Source: Paragordius varius | Lineage: Eukaryota; Nematomorpha | Length of the DNA: 64,000 nucleotides | NCBI GenBank assembly: GCA_964247055.1 | Contig: OZ176055.1 | Location: 930,001-994,000, forward strand | Reading direction: 5' to 3' | Part shown: in pieces, positions 1 through 11,900 of the stretch | Layout: the number at the start of each line of letters is the position of its first letter | Numbering within the stretch: position 1 is the first letter of the stretch | The notes under the pieces: generated by a model | Databases searched by the model: none | Seen by the model: the letters and a program-made list of their open reading frames with translations, nothing else | What the model was told of the DNA's origin: nothing | Program-made: the position numbers and the translations under genes

Positions 1-225
1 AAGGGCCAAAACCGCTATTATAATCTTAAAAAATTTCCATATTATAATATATATATTTCAACAGGTTATTCATGTGGACCGATGTATATAAGATGAAATC
101 GATTTACATTATATATTTTTTTTAAAAAAAATTAGTTATATATACCTCGGGTGTTATTTTGAAAAATTTAAAATTTTTTACATGTGTTTCAATTAAGCAT
201 TAAACTATAAATATATATTGCTAAT
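1..225. other. 5' flank of the TMEM192-like gene
   Basis: AT-rich flank with no gene. The first 35 or so bases resemble one end of dispersed repeat family G (compare 57930-57970, which also has a gggccaaaacc stretch followed by an ataatc-type stretch), so a repeat copy may run off the left edge. No promoter motif can be named with confidence. Confidence 0.35.
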
Positions 226-3200
226 ATGTCTCTAGACAAAAATAACTTTGAACAATCCGATATTCCCAAAAACATCACAACTAACCATGATATTCCACAA
301 CCAGAACCACCTGGAGCCGTTTCAACTTCGTCCGAATCTAATGGTTTTGAAATACCAAACAAGAATATTAACCCTCCAATTCCTATGAATTCATTTAAAT
401 TTACACCAGTGCCAATTATACCCGTTGTCATTTTTGAAATTATCATATTTGTAAGAGAAATTTGTTTTTTATTTTACTCACAATTTTTTTAAATTTAATA
501 TTTGTTTGTTTTTTTCTGCATAGTTAGTTTTGATTGCGGCTTCATTTACGATAGAATCTTGGTGCATACGAGAAAAAGAATGCATTATATCGCCTTATAA
601 CATTGTTCAACTTATTCACTTGGCCGTTTGGCTTACGTGCTGTTTTATCGATAGATTCCTGCATGCTGCTCATTACAAAAATAAAATGCAAGGACACCTT
701 AATTTTTATTACACAACTCGATGGATTCGAAGATCGACTTTCTACGTTTTATCATTTGGTACAATTTATCTTTATGTTTTTTTTTTTTTGGGGGGGGGGG
801 GGCTGTGAACGCTTTTTAACACTTCGATCTAAATAGGGGTATATAAATACCCCAGACTAAATTTGATTTAAAGTTTTTAAAAAACAACTAAATGAAACGG
901 TGCCAATTTAAATTTATGCTTCTATCCAAATAAAAATTATAGAATATGACAAAATATCTAAAATTTTGGTTATGAAAAAAAGTTCCATGTCAAACTGCTA
1001 TGACGCCATTTTATTTTAAAAATTTTTGCAAAATATTGTCCTTATTTAATTTTAAAGGTCAAATTAAAGCTAATATTTTATTTAAATTACATCTAACATT
1101 GATAGAAATAGAAAAAGCCGTTTATTTTGTATTATTTTTCAATTTTACCAGTGCACACATGTCACAGTGACCAAATTTTTACCTTTCGATTTTTGCTTAA
1201 AATAAGTAATATCAAGAATTTTGAATAATTTTTTTATATATTTCGGTTTATTAATGTTATATAAGTGCAAAATTTTGCAATGGTATCGATTCCTTCCACA
1301 TTTTTTCAAGAATTTAATTATAAACAGGCCTGGGGTATTTAACTACCCCAATTTGAGAAAGACTAAAATGAATGTGTTGTATGCAATAAAATTAACCAGC
1401 CAAACATTTAGAGTTAGACATATGTTTTTCAAAACGCAAAATTTACTATTTCAGTTAATTTAAAAGTTATTTACACTGAAAAAAAAGCAAATTGGTGAAT
1501 CTAGTTGTATAATTACTAAATATTATGGTTATTTATGGTTACAATTAATTGCTTTATTTACAAATTATAAAATTAGTTATTATTTCATGAAAGGTAAAAC
1601 CCAACTCTGACAAGTTATAACCGTATTTAATGAAATTGGACATGAAAAAATTGGCATTCGTAATAGTTTGCATTATGGCAAAAATTAAATAGTAAAACAA
1701 AATTTGGTGACTTATCCATTTAATAATTTTTACAATTGATACCATTTTTATATAACTTATTGTTTAAAATGGCAAAGTGTGTTAGAGATACATATATATG
1801 TTTAAGCAACAAAATCAATTCTATATATTACAATTCTAATTAAATAGCTTATATTGGAAACATTAAAGTTTGAAAAAGTATGGTTGTCTTTTGAAAAAAA
1901 TAATTGTCTTTATATTTTTACGCATATTGTCCGCATGATTTCAGTTTTACCTGCAAGATTAATAATCATATGTTTGGGCAAATTGTGGATTTTTTTTGAT
2001 AATTTTCTTTGATGCGGATGGCCGCGTACTATGAATTAAAGACAATGACATGCTTTTTTATTGTTAACAATTTAAATTATTATTGATTTATTTCTCTTTA
2101 CTTTTTATTTTATGATTTTTGTATACTGTTAATAATTGGAGATGCCCCTTATTTTTACAAAAACAATGTCTTTTAGATTTTACAACTGAAATCTTTCCCC
2201 AAAACAACACCTAATTAACTATATTTTGCTGTTTAGGACAAAGAAATATGTGAATAATTTGTATTTTAGATGGCGTATAAGCTAATACCTACTCATATGT
2301 ATATAAAAATACCAAAATATTTATATAATAAAAAAATATAAATTTGTAAAATATACATATCTAATGCGAATTAAATTAATGTATTTGTATTTAAACGATA
2401 AAAATTGGATTTGTGGACGTTTTGCAAATTCTCTCTCTATATACAGTCAAACCTCTTTTTGTGGAAAATACGGGACCACACTTTATAATTTTTTTAAATA
2501 CTCTAAATTAAAATACGTAGAATTTTTTTCTCCTATATATACCATTTACAGTTCAAATTCACCTTCACCCTCGAACAAACCTTTGAACAATTTAAATTCA
2601 CCTTAGTTGAAATTCACCCTAAAAATAAATTATGTATTTTCGAACTAAATAACTCATTATTAATATGAAATATATGTTTATGTTATAGTTTATTATTTTT
2701 TCAGTATTATTTTAATTTAAATCAAAATTTTTATTTTTAAAAATATATAAAAATATTGGTAATTTTTTAATCTTAAAAAACATATATTTATTTGATGGTG
2801 AATTTGAATTGTTCGAGGGTGAATTTGAATTGTTCAAGGGTGAATTTGAATTGTTTAAGAGTGAAATTAAATTGTAAATGGTATATATATATATATCTAT
2901 ATATATCCAGTGTGCATTTTAATGTGGTTGCTTATTTCACACTGGAGTAAGGGGGCAATTTACAACACAGTAGTGTATGGAAAAAAGAAAAAAATAATTG
3001 TTTAATCAACATTTAGTTGTTTTTCCATACACTACTGTAGTGTTGCAAATTGCCCAACTTTTATAGTGTGAAATTTTTAAATTGCATACTGTAAATAATT
3101 AGCGGAGAGTGGGTTATTTTCAAAGAATTTGCGGCTTTTACTGATATAAAAAAATCATATTTTTACAAAAGAAATAAAAAAATTTGATTTAATCAATTAA

Positions 3201-5003
3201 TATACCAAATATAAGATAAATATAAAACTGTACAGCTTTATTTGATTAGACATCTTTAATCACCAATAAATTAAATATTTCTATTTAAACAGGGAACGCT
3301 TTTATGATAATTTTGACAATTTTGGTGACATACAATTGTAGTCAAGACTCTAATGGTGCTTGGCAATGTTTTCAAGCGCATATCTCACCTCTGGGCCTTA
3401 TTCAACTTTTCTTGTTGATAGAATCTCTCTTTTTGATTCCAGCTCAAATTTTATACATTTGTAAGGCAAATCTTTTACAGTATAAATAAGTATATATTGC
3501 TAGAAAGTTATTAATTATTGTCAAATAGAGCATATGCAGAAAGGAGAATTATTATTGGCTTATAAAGTTTAAAAAAATAACTATAAGCCAATAATACTGC
3601 CCTTTGTTGTATACATGCTGCTATTTAGCAATAATTTATAACATTCTAGCAATTTATATTTACTTATCCTGTATATTATAATTTTTATTTTAAACTTAGA
3701 TTCAATTTTTAATATTTGTGTTAAAATGAATATGTTTTAGTCATTTTTTTTAATTTTGTGGCTTTATATTTTATAAATAAATTATTTAGTGAGTTTATAC
3801 GTATAGCTTCAAAAATAATCGAAGTTGCATAGTAATTATAACCAATTTTTAAACAAAATAAGCTATTTTGTATATTAATTTTACAGGTACAAAAATATGC
3901 GTTCAAATTTGTTTTAGGGTATACCAGACTATTTAATCAAGACCAACCAAACCCTGATATAGATGAAGAAGGCTTAATTGATCCACAAAACGTCATTAAA
4001 CGAATTTATGAATTTGATCGATATTTTTATTCAAATCAGCTGATGTCCCCAAAAGACACTAATATTACCGATAATAATAATATTAATACAAATGAAAATA
4101 ATTTTTTGATAACAAATGAAAGTGTTGATGATATTAGAGTGTTGGGTCGCAAAACTACGAATCCACCCAATTTTGCACAAAATAGGATAATGTATATACA
4201 ATTATTTGATACAAAGAAATAAAAATTGAAATTATATTTTATTACATATAAATACAGTCATGTATCCTTTATTTTATCAAAAATTTATTTTTTTTTTTGT
4301 TAAATGGATATAAATATTTGGTAAAGAATGGAAAAAATAAGAGTTCTATGGTAATTCTTATACTTTTTTAATGAATATGATATTGGTAATAACATAGAAC
4401 TCTTGTTTTTTCCATTCTTTAACAAATATTTATACTCATTTAACAAATAAAATAAATGTTTGATAAAATAAAAGATACATTACTGTAATGAACTAATCCG
4501 CATCCGACTCTTGACATTTTCGTAAATCAGAATCTTAAACATAGTTTATATTTAATTTCTATGTTAACATTTAACATTACTTTGCTAATATATAATAATT
4601 TGCCATTAATTATCTTATTCTTTTTGACTCAATACAATGGCTTTAAATATTAATTTACTTAATGAGAAACGATTAAAACCTTTATTTATGATAAAAATTT
4701 TATTTATTAAAAATAATTTTATGTTAAAGATACGGATTATTACAGATAGCTCATTATTTATTAACACCAAAAATTTTTACATATATATTTTATAATTTTT
4801 CAATAAAATTTAAATATTTTACCATTGTGGATATATTTAGTATGGAACTTTTGGAAAAACAAGCCGACGCCATAACAGCCCTGAAAGTACAAAATCAACA
4901 CCTTGTTGAAAAGTATGAATATTTACAAAATATGCAACAAGAAAATAATTTTACAGATTTTATAGGTAATTACCAACGGAATCCTCTAATCTCACACCAT
5001 TAA
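226..5003 (+). CDS. TMEM192: TMEM192-like lysosomal membrane protein, 5 exons
   Basis: Exons at 226-450, 524-758, 3293-3460, 3918-4191 and 4841-5003 join in phase to 354 residues, ending in TAA. All introns are GT-AG. The product is an integral membrane protein with about four hydrophobic segments: near the PVPIIPVVIFEIIIF segment, then IVQLIHLAVWL, NAFMIILTILV and LGLIQLFLLIESLFL. The family's order is kept: a proline-rich cytosolic N terminus, an FxPVPxI entry to the first membrane segment, an RxFNxxxPxPDIxEE motif after the last one (here RLFNQDQPNPDIDEE), and a C-terminal heptad helix (LLEKQADAITALKVQN) matching human TMEM192. Human TMEM192 has 271 residues; the excess here is a longer N terminus and an Asn-rich linker near residues 260-290. 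TMEM192 is a lysosomal and late endosomal protein of unclear biochemical role. Another donor-like site at the end of exon 5 leaves a further exon possible. Confidence 0.85.
836..1349. mobile_element. Candidate DNA-transposon remnant with GGGGTA ends
   Basis: Lies in TMEM192 intron 2. Both ends carry a short hairpin: ggggtatataaatacccc at 836-853 and ggggtatttaactacccc at 1332-1349. These form inverted termini about 515 bp apart. No coding sequence is seen inside and no clear target duplication was found. It could be a non-autonomous transposon or chance palindromes. Confidence 0.4.
1862..1957. repeat. Palindromic repeat family B, single arm
   Basis: A one-arm fragment carrying the family B core (agtatggttgtcttttg, then a tttatatttttacg stretch and a degraded terminus). 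The opposite arm is missing. It lies in TMEM192 intron 2. Confidence 0.6.
2537..2888. repeat. Iteron foldback repeat family E, copy 1
   Basis: Inverted arms begin taccatttacagttcaaatt and end in the reverse complement near tgtaaatggtatata. The right arm repeats a unit like gggtgaatttgaattgttca about three times in tandem; the left arm carries the complementary units. The centre is AT-rich with an aattatgt/acatat-like pair. No coding capacity. Confidence 0.75.
2908..3091. mobile_element. MITE family C, copy in TMEM192 intron 2
   Basis: Ends are CAGTGTGCATTTTAAT and its inverted counterpart near ATTGCATACTG. The core is a near-palindrome around cacagtagtgtatggaaaa and ttttccatacactactgt. The right edge is followed by TA, in line with TA target use. 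It is non-coding and about 184 bp. Confidence 0.75.
3478..3671. mobile_element. MITE family A, copy in TMEM192 intron 3
   Basis: Nearly fully palindromic element of about 194 bp, flanked by TA. The outer arms read cagtataaataagtatatat and inversely atatttacttatcctg. The inner arms contain attattggcttata and the complementary tataagccaataat. This pattern recurs at 23648, 37422, 39567 and about 53735. Confidence 0.8.
4255..4485. mobile_element. MITE family D, copy in TMEM192 intron 4
   Basis: Palindromic element of about 230 bp with TA flanks. The outer arms are cagtcatgtatcctttattt and inversely aaaagatacattactg. The inner arms contain aaagaatggaaaaaataaga with its complement. The second copy is at 38026-38260. 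Confidence 0.8.
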
Positions 5004-5014
5004 AAATAATTCAA

Positions 5015-5310
5015 ATTCACCATTTACAACTCAAATTACCCTTGAACAATTCAAATTCACCCTAAAATTATCATTATGAAATATCGGTCTAATATAACCC
5101 ATCATTAAATTTAAATAAATTTTTATGGCAAAGTTTATTATTTTTTCAGTGTTATTTTGATTACATGCAAAATTTCTTTTTTTAAAAGATATAAAAAAAT
5201 ATAGATAGTTTTTTATCTTAAAAAACACATAATTTATTTTAGGGTGAATATGAATTGTTCGAAGGTGAATTTAAATTGGTAAAGGGTGAATTTGAACGGT
5301 AAATGGTATA
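5015..5310. repeat. Iteron foldback repeat family E, copy 2
   Basis: Inverted arms with ttcaaattcaccatttacaa on the left and ggtaaagggtgaatttgaac then aaatggtata on the right. It starts within about 15 bp of the TMEM192 stop codon, so part of the 3' UTR is repeat-derived. Confidence 0.7.
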
Positions 5311-5539
5311 TATGAAATAATTTAAAAAAAAATATTATTAACCCCTTTTAAATAATATAATCTAACTTAAATATCAATGAGTATTATCAGCCTTAAGATC
5401 ATATCTATTTTCGATACTATTTTTGAATAACCCTGTGTTTTATGAAACAGTTGTGATATATATATATATATATATATATTAAATCATGCATTTAACGTTG
5501 CAAACATATTACTCTTAATAATAAATATTTTTTAATATA

Positions 5540-5576
<37 letters not shown>

Positions 5577-5950
5577 AAATTTTTGGTGTTTTATTTTAAA
5601 CTTATATTTAATGTGTTCCGTGGTTTGCATTAAAAGTGTTATTTTACCATTATATTCCCTACTTTATATTATTCTGAAATCAGAATATCTGATGAAAAAG
5701 TATAAATAGCCACTATAATAACTTAGATATAAAAAATTGATTTTGTGGAAACCTATAAGGTTAATGAATACATCGTTAAAATTGTGATTTAATTAACCTG
5801 ATTTCTCATACATTTTAAGATATTAATAATTTTGTTTTTCGATTAAAGCACAATATTGCAATATAGATATACATTTATTTAATAAATTTTTATATATACA
5901 GAAACAATTTCCATAAATTTTTTTTGTGTTTTCAATAAAATGTGAAAATT
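5311..5950. other. Convergent spacer between TMEM192 and U2AF1
   Basis: AT-rich spacer with two (AT)n microsatellites, near 5457-5480 and 5542-5573. An AATAAA on the minus strand near 5873-5878 could serve as the U2AF1 polyadenylation signal. No gene seen. Confidence 0.5.
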
Positions 5951-8900
5951 TTAGTATCTCCGATCATCATATCTATCATTGCGTCTATCCCTGTGTCGAG
6001 ATCGACTGCGTTTTCGCCCACGGGAAGAACTATATATATTAAATACAAAAAATAAAATATTTTTTATTAAAAAATTTATTGATTGAAAATTTGAATGTCC
6101 AAAATTTATGGAAAACATGATAATAAACTAAAAATTTAACCATAAATAAATAGTATTAAAATGGCAAAGAATTTAGTCAATGTTTAAAAAAGTTGATTAA
6201 TTTTTACCAACTCAATTTATAAATTTATCCAAATACTAGGAAATATGGGAATTTTAACCCAAAAAAGTTTACCATTTACAATTCAAATTAACCGTAAAAT
6301 AATTATGTGTTTATTAAGATTTAGAATTACTTAATAATTTTTTATACTTTTGTTTGAAATTAAAATATAAACTATGTAACATAAGGATATATTTCATATT
6401 AATTTTGAGTAATATTAGCTGCCCGAAAACACAAATATTATTTTTAGGGTGAGTTTGAATTGTTTAAGAGGGTGAATTTAAATTGTAAATGGTATATATA
6501 TAGAGAGATTATATAATTTAGTGTAAATAATTTCTTTGTCATATTAAAAAAAATGAAGGAATTATTAAAAACTGGCAATAAAAAAAACTATATATACCAT
6601 TAACAGTTCAATTTCACCCTTAAACAATTCAAATTCACCCTCGAACAATTCAAACACCCTCAAATATAAAATATGTTTTTTTAAGATTAAAAATTACCTA
6701 TATTTTATATATTTTTCAAAAATAAAAGTTTAGTTTTAAATTAAAATAATACTGAAAAAATAATAAACTATGTGCCATAGAGGTATATTTCATATTAATT
6801 TTGAGTAATATTAGCTGCTCGATAACACATAATTTATTTTTAGGGTGAGTTTGAATTGTTCAAGGGTAAATTTATATAGTAAATGGTATATATATATATA
6901 TATAAAGATTATATAATTTAGCGTAAATAATTTCCTTGTAATACTCAAAAAATGATGGAATTATAAAAACTGGGGCAATAAAAAAACTATAATCAAGTTG
7001 ATATTTTGAAAGTAAATGTTAAAAGAAGTGTTACCTTCGTTTACGCCTTCGCCCATATAAATCTCTTCGTAATTCTCGACTAATCGGTTTAAGGTGCATG
7101 AAATTACAAAATCCACCCCTGGTACATTCTCTGTCGTAAAATATAAAAAAAATATTTTCAAAAATAATTACATCCAACATAAATAATCGAAAATAATTTG
7201 TTGAGTTTTCTTCAAAACTTTTTTCAAAAATAATTACATTTACCAACATATATAATGATAGTCTATTTTTTCTATAAAAACGAAAATAATTTGTTAAGTT
7301 TTCTTCAAAAATTTTTTTAAAAAAATAATTACATTTTCCAACATATAATGAAAATCTTTTTTTTATAAAATAATCGAAAATTTAAAATCTTGTAGAGTTT
7401 CTTTAATAAAATGAATCAAAATTAGTTTTAAACGCAAAAAAGTATACAACAAAACACCTTTTAAAAGTAAAAATAATCCTCATATGGTCTATTTTCTTGA
7501 TAAAAACACCAAAGATTTAAATTTGATAACTTTATACTGCAAAATGGTGCGCAAAATACTTAAAAACCATAATAAACCATTTAATGACCACCGCGAAAAA
7601 ATACATCCAAATAGATCCAAAACATTTTTTCCTAAAAATTTTTCGATATAAACTCAACATACTTAAGATTGTTACAAAATTTACCCTCTATATCAAGTTT
7701 TTGTTGATAAAATGTAGCCTAAAATTTTTTTTAAAGTTAATTATTTATATTTTACAATCATAATGAACATTTATTTAATTGTGATAGCGATTACAAAAAT
7801 TAAAAAAGGACTTTTTTACAATTTTACATTGTTTTTTTTAAAAAAAATTCTATTAAAAGACTAAAGAAAGTATATTTTTAAATACGGCTAAATACCATTA
7901 AATACTAATATTCAATTCAAATCGCATATATCTACCCCCAAAGAATCATAAATAGTTAAATATGTAAAATATCATGAAATATTAAAAATGATCCATATAG
8001 TTAGAATATAGAGTAAATAATTATAATTAACAAAAAAGTATTTTAGAAAAAGTATATAAGTACCCAAAAATTTAATATTTTTTTCATTATTTTTTATTCC
8101 TTATAACGATATATCCAGCCATATTATTAGTAATATAGTACAAATTGAAATTATATGGACAAAATTTTTATAAGGACAAATTTAAGACAACTATACTTTT
8201 TAATCTTGATTTTTTTTAAATATCTCATTGTTTTAAACTACAAAGTGTAGTATATAATATATGTAAATTGGTAACACAATCAATTATGTATTTTACAATT
8301 GTAATTAAATGTATTTATAGGATAAATTATGGTTTAAAAGTATAGTTGTCATTGAAAAATATCTTTATATTTTTACATTTTTTTGTCCGTATAATTTCAA
8401 TTTTTACTGTGTAAATGTTTAAATTAGTGTACACAAAATAAATAACATTTAAAAACGAAAAAAATTGAGGTAGTTTAAAGATTAGCATTGTTTCACAAAA
8501 AATTGTCTTTTCTGTATCAAATCTTAGATAACCCAGTAAGTAGATATTAGCATCAATAGGCCTATCTGAAAACGAAGAATGAAAAAAAACATTATTTTCC
8601 TCATAAACCAATTATGTGCCTTCACTATACCAGTTGCACCTCAAGTTTCCTTGAACATTTCAAGTTGATCCTTAAATTTTTTAAGTTTGGATTAACCATA
8701 ATTTTTTTTAGTTATAAAACTATATTTACTTTTTTTTTTTTTGTTAGGTCCATATGTTCAAGATGGAGAAGGGTCGTACCCACTTTATCTTGATAGTATA
8801 GATCCTTCATTAAACCTATTTATTTAATCTTTGCTAAGTGCCGACGGCATTTTATCTCCCTTTATCCTTTATTATCTTCCTAATTATCCATTAATTTTGC

Positions 8901-11900
8901 TATTATTTTATCCTTTTTTTTTTGTATTATTTATCTATTTTTATATTAAATCCTCTCATAATTGTGTTGCTATTTTGGACTCCTATGAATTCTCCGAAAA
9001 TTTCAAATATTCTAAAAATTGGAAATTTAAATCTACAGGGATACTCCCTACCAAAATTCAGACTTCTCCAGTTAGCCATGAAAAACCACACTATTCCAAT
9101 TATTGGATTATCGGAAACCCATATAATGAACAATGGATATATAATCGATAACAACTATATATTATACCATTCCGGCCATTCCGGCCATTCCAATCTCAGA
9201 AGATACGGTACAGGTATCATCATTCACAAATCTTTTGCTTTATTCGCTGACGAGCCCAATTTTATCAACGATAGAATCATTAAAATTACATTCAATACAC
9301 ATCCATTGAAACTTAATTTGATCCAAGCTTATGCTCCTACTAGCAATTCCTCCGAGGAAGATATAGAACATTTCTACACTCAGCTTCATAACACAGTCAT
9401 AAGCTGCAATAAAAACGAAATAATAATAATATCTGGAGATCTTAACGCTACCCGAGGTTGTGAGGTTGAACACAATGTCACTGGTGGCTTTGGTCTTGGG
9501 AAAAGAAATCTTCGTGGTGACAAACTAATTGAATTTTGTGTAGACCACAAACTTGCCATTACCAATACCTTTTTTGATATTCCCCTCAGAAGAAGATATA
9601 CGTGGGTTTCTCCAAAAAATACCCGTTCACAAATTGACTTTATCCTCATCCAACAAAAATGGCTCAAATTCATTATAGGAGCTAAAACTTTCCCAGGAAT
9701 CGTAATAGGCTCCGATCATCAACTTCTTGCTATTAAACTTAAATTTAAGTTAGGAACTAAATTACCGCACAATAAAGCTAAAAACCGCTTCGACTTTTCC
9801 AATGTTTCAAGTGAATTTATACTCAAACTGAATACTTCCCTAAGTAATATCAACACTAATAATCTGAACGTAAACAACCATTGGCATCAGACCTTGACTG
9901 CCATCAACGAACTAATACCCAAGCACTTTCCACTTCAACAAAAACATCCTAATAATCCATGTCTTTCAAATGATTCTATTGTCTTGGCCAATAAACGCAG
10001 ATTGGCTAAAATAAGCAACAACATTACTGATTACCGCACATTAAATACTCAATTCAAGATACAATCCAAGATTGATATCAATCTTCACTACCTAGCTATT
10101 TGCAAAGAATTAGAACTGGCTCACGCCAAAGGCCAGAACATATACCAAAAACTACATTTACTTGTTCCTCACAACTCCAAAAATCTGGGGAACATAAGCA
10201 ACACGGATAATGTAATATTAACAAATAAAAAGGAAATTATCAAACGTTGGGAAGAATTCGGTACTTCTCTTTATCATGTCGTCTCTAGTCCTCATTCATC
10301 CATTAGCACATTCCTTAAAGTTTCAGAACTTGATCCCCCAATTTTACCTGATGAAGTTCAATACGCCTTAAAACAATTTTCATCCTCCAACTCCTTAGGT
10401 TACAATGATATTCCAATAAAAATTCTTCACACAATCCCCCTCTATTTCTTAACTGATCTTTTACAAAAAGTGTTTCAAACCTGTATTTGGCCGGATGATT
10501 GGACCAAATCTTTTCTCCTACCCTTTTTTAAAAAGGGAAATCCCCATCTTTGTCAGAACTATAGAATGATCGCTATCACTAATAAACTATCCAAACTTCT
10601 TCTCAAGATTATACTGAAAAGAATCTCATCCTCGTTGGACTTTGAAATATCTGAGGTGCAGGCTGGCTTTAGAGCAAAGAGAAACACTACCAATCATATA
10701 GTTAATCTTAATACAATAATTCGAAGATACAATGAATTTGGGAAAAGTCTATATTGCTGCTTTTTAGACTTCAGTATGGCATTTGATACAGTCAACCACG
10801 ACTGCCTATGGAGAATATTACGATCCTCAGGAGTGTCCTCGCACATAATACTCCTACTTCAATCGCTGTATTCAGGACAAACAGCTGCCATTAAAACTCA
10901 ATTCGGTCCCACCGACTGGTTTCCTATTCTCAGAGGTGTGAGACAAGGATGTGTCCTTTCTCCCCTCTTATTTAACTTATACACAGAAACATTAATACGC
11001 AATTGTAACTTTCCACAACATATTGGGGCACGGATCGGTGGTCTTACTATTTGCAATCTCCGCTACGCCGATGACACCATTCTCTTGTCAGAATCCCACA
11101 CGGACATGACCTATCTTTTAAATAATCTTACCATTGAAGCAAGTTTGATGGGTCTTAAGCTGAACCCAGCTAAATCTAAAATTATGATCCTAAACGCACC
11201 AAAACTACCATTTACAATCAACAACTCCCCCATCGAACTAACCGATCACTGTAAATACCTAGGCTCCATAATTGCATCCGACGGTAGCTCGGACCCCGAC
11301 ATACGAGCACGACTAGCATTGGGACGTGCTACTATGGGTAAACTGTCCAAAGTTTGGAACTCATCGGTCATAAGTCTCCCAACTAAACTTGCCATCCTGA
11401 AGGCGATGATATACCCCGTGGCAATCTATGGGTCCGAATCATGGATATGCAATTCCATTGACAAAGCCCGCATAAACTCTTTTCAAATGTGGTGTTTTCG
11501 AAAAATATTGAGAATCTCCTGGAAAGCCGACATCTCCAATTCTTACATACTCAAATTCATTAAACCCGAATTTTTACTTTACGATTTAATAACCTTTAAA
11601 CAGCTAAAATATCTGGGTCACATCCTGCGATCCGACTCGCTAGAAAAAATCATACTCTTTGGGTTGGTAGATGGCACCCGCAGAAGGGGCCGACCCAAAA
11701 AGCGGTGGATCGATGTGCTCAAATCAATAACAAATCTAACCTTTCATCAACTGTTGAGAGTAACACAGGATCGCCTAAAATGGAGAACACTAATCTATGA
11801 GAAAGCTAGAGTCAGTATATGACTAGCTTATAACAACAACAACAATCATTACAAATGTTTTTAACAATAAATTATAATTAATTTTTAATTACTACAAGTA

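Noticed and set aside
7031-7249. 72-residue minus-strand ORF ending in a basic stretch
   Set aside because: It is U2AF1 exon 6 plus read-through of intron 5 upstream; only 7035-7130 is coding.
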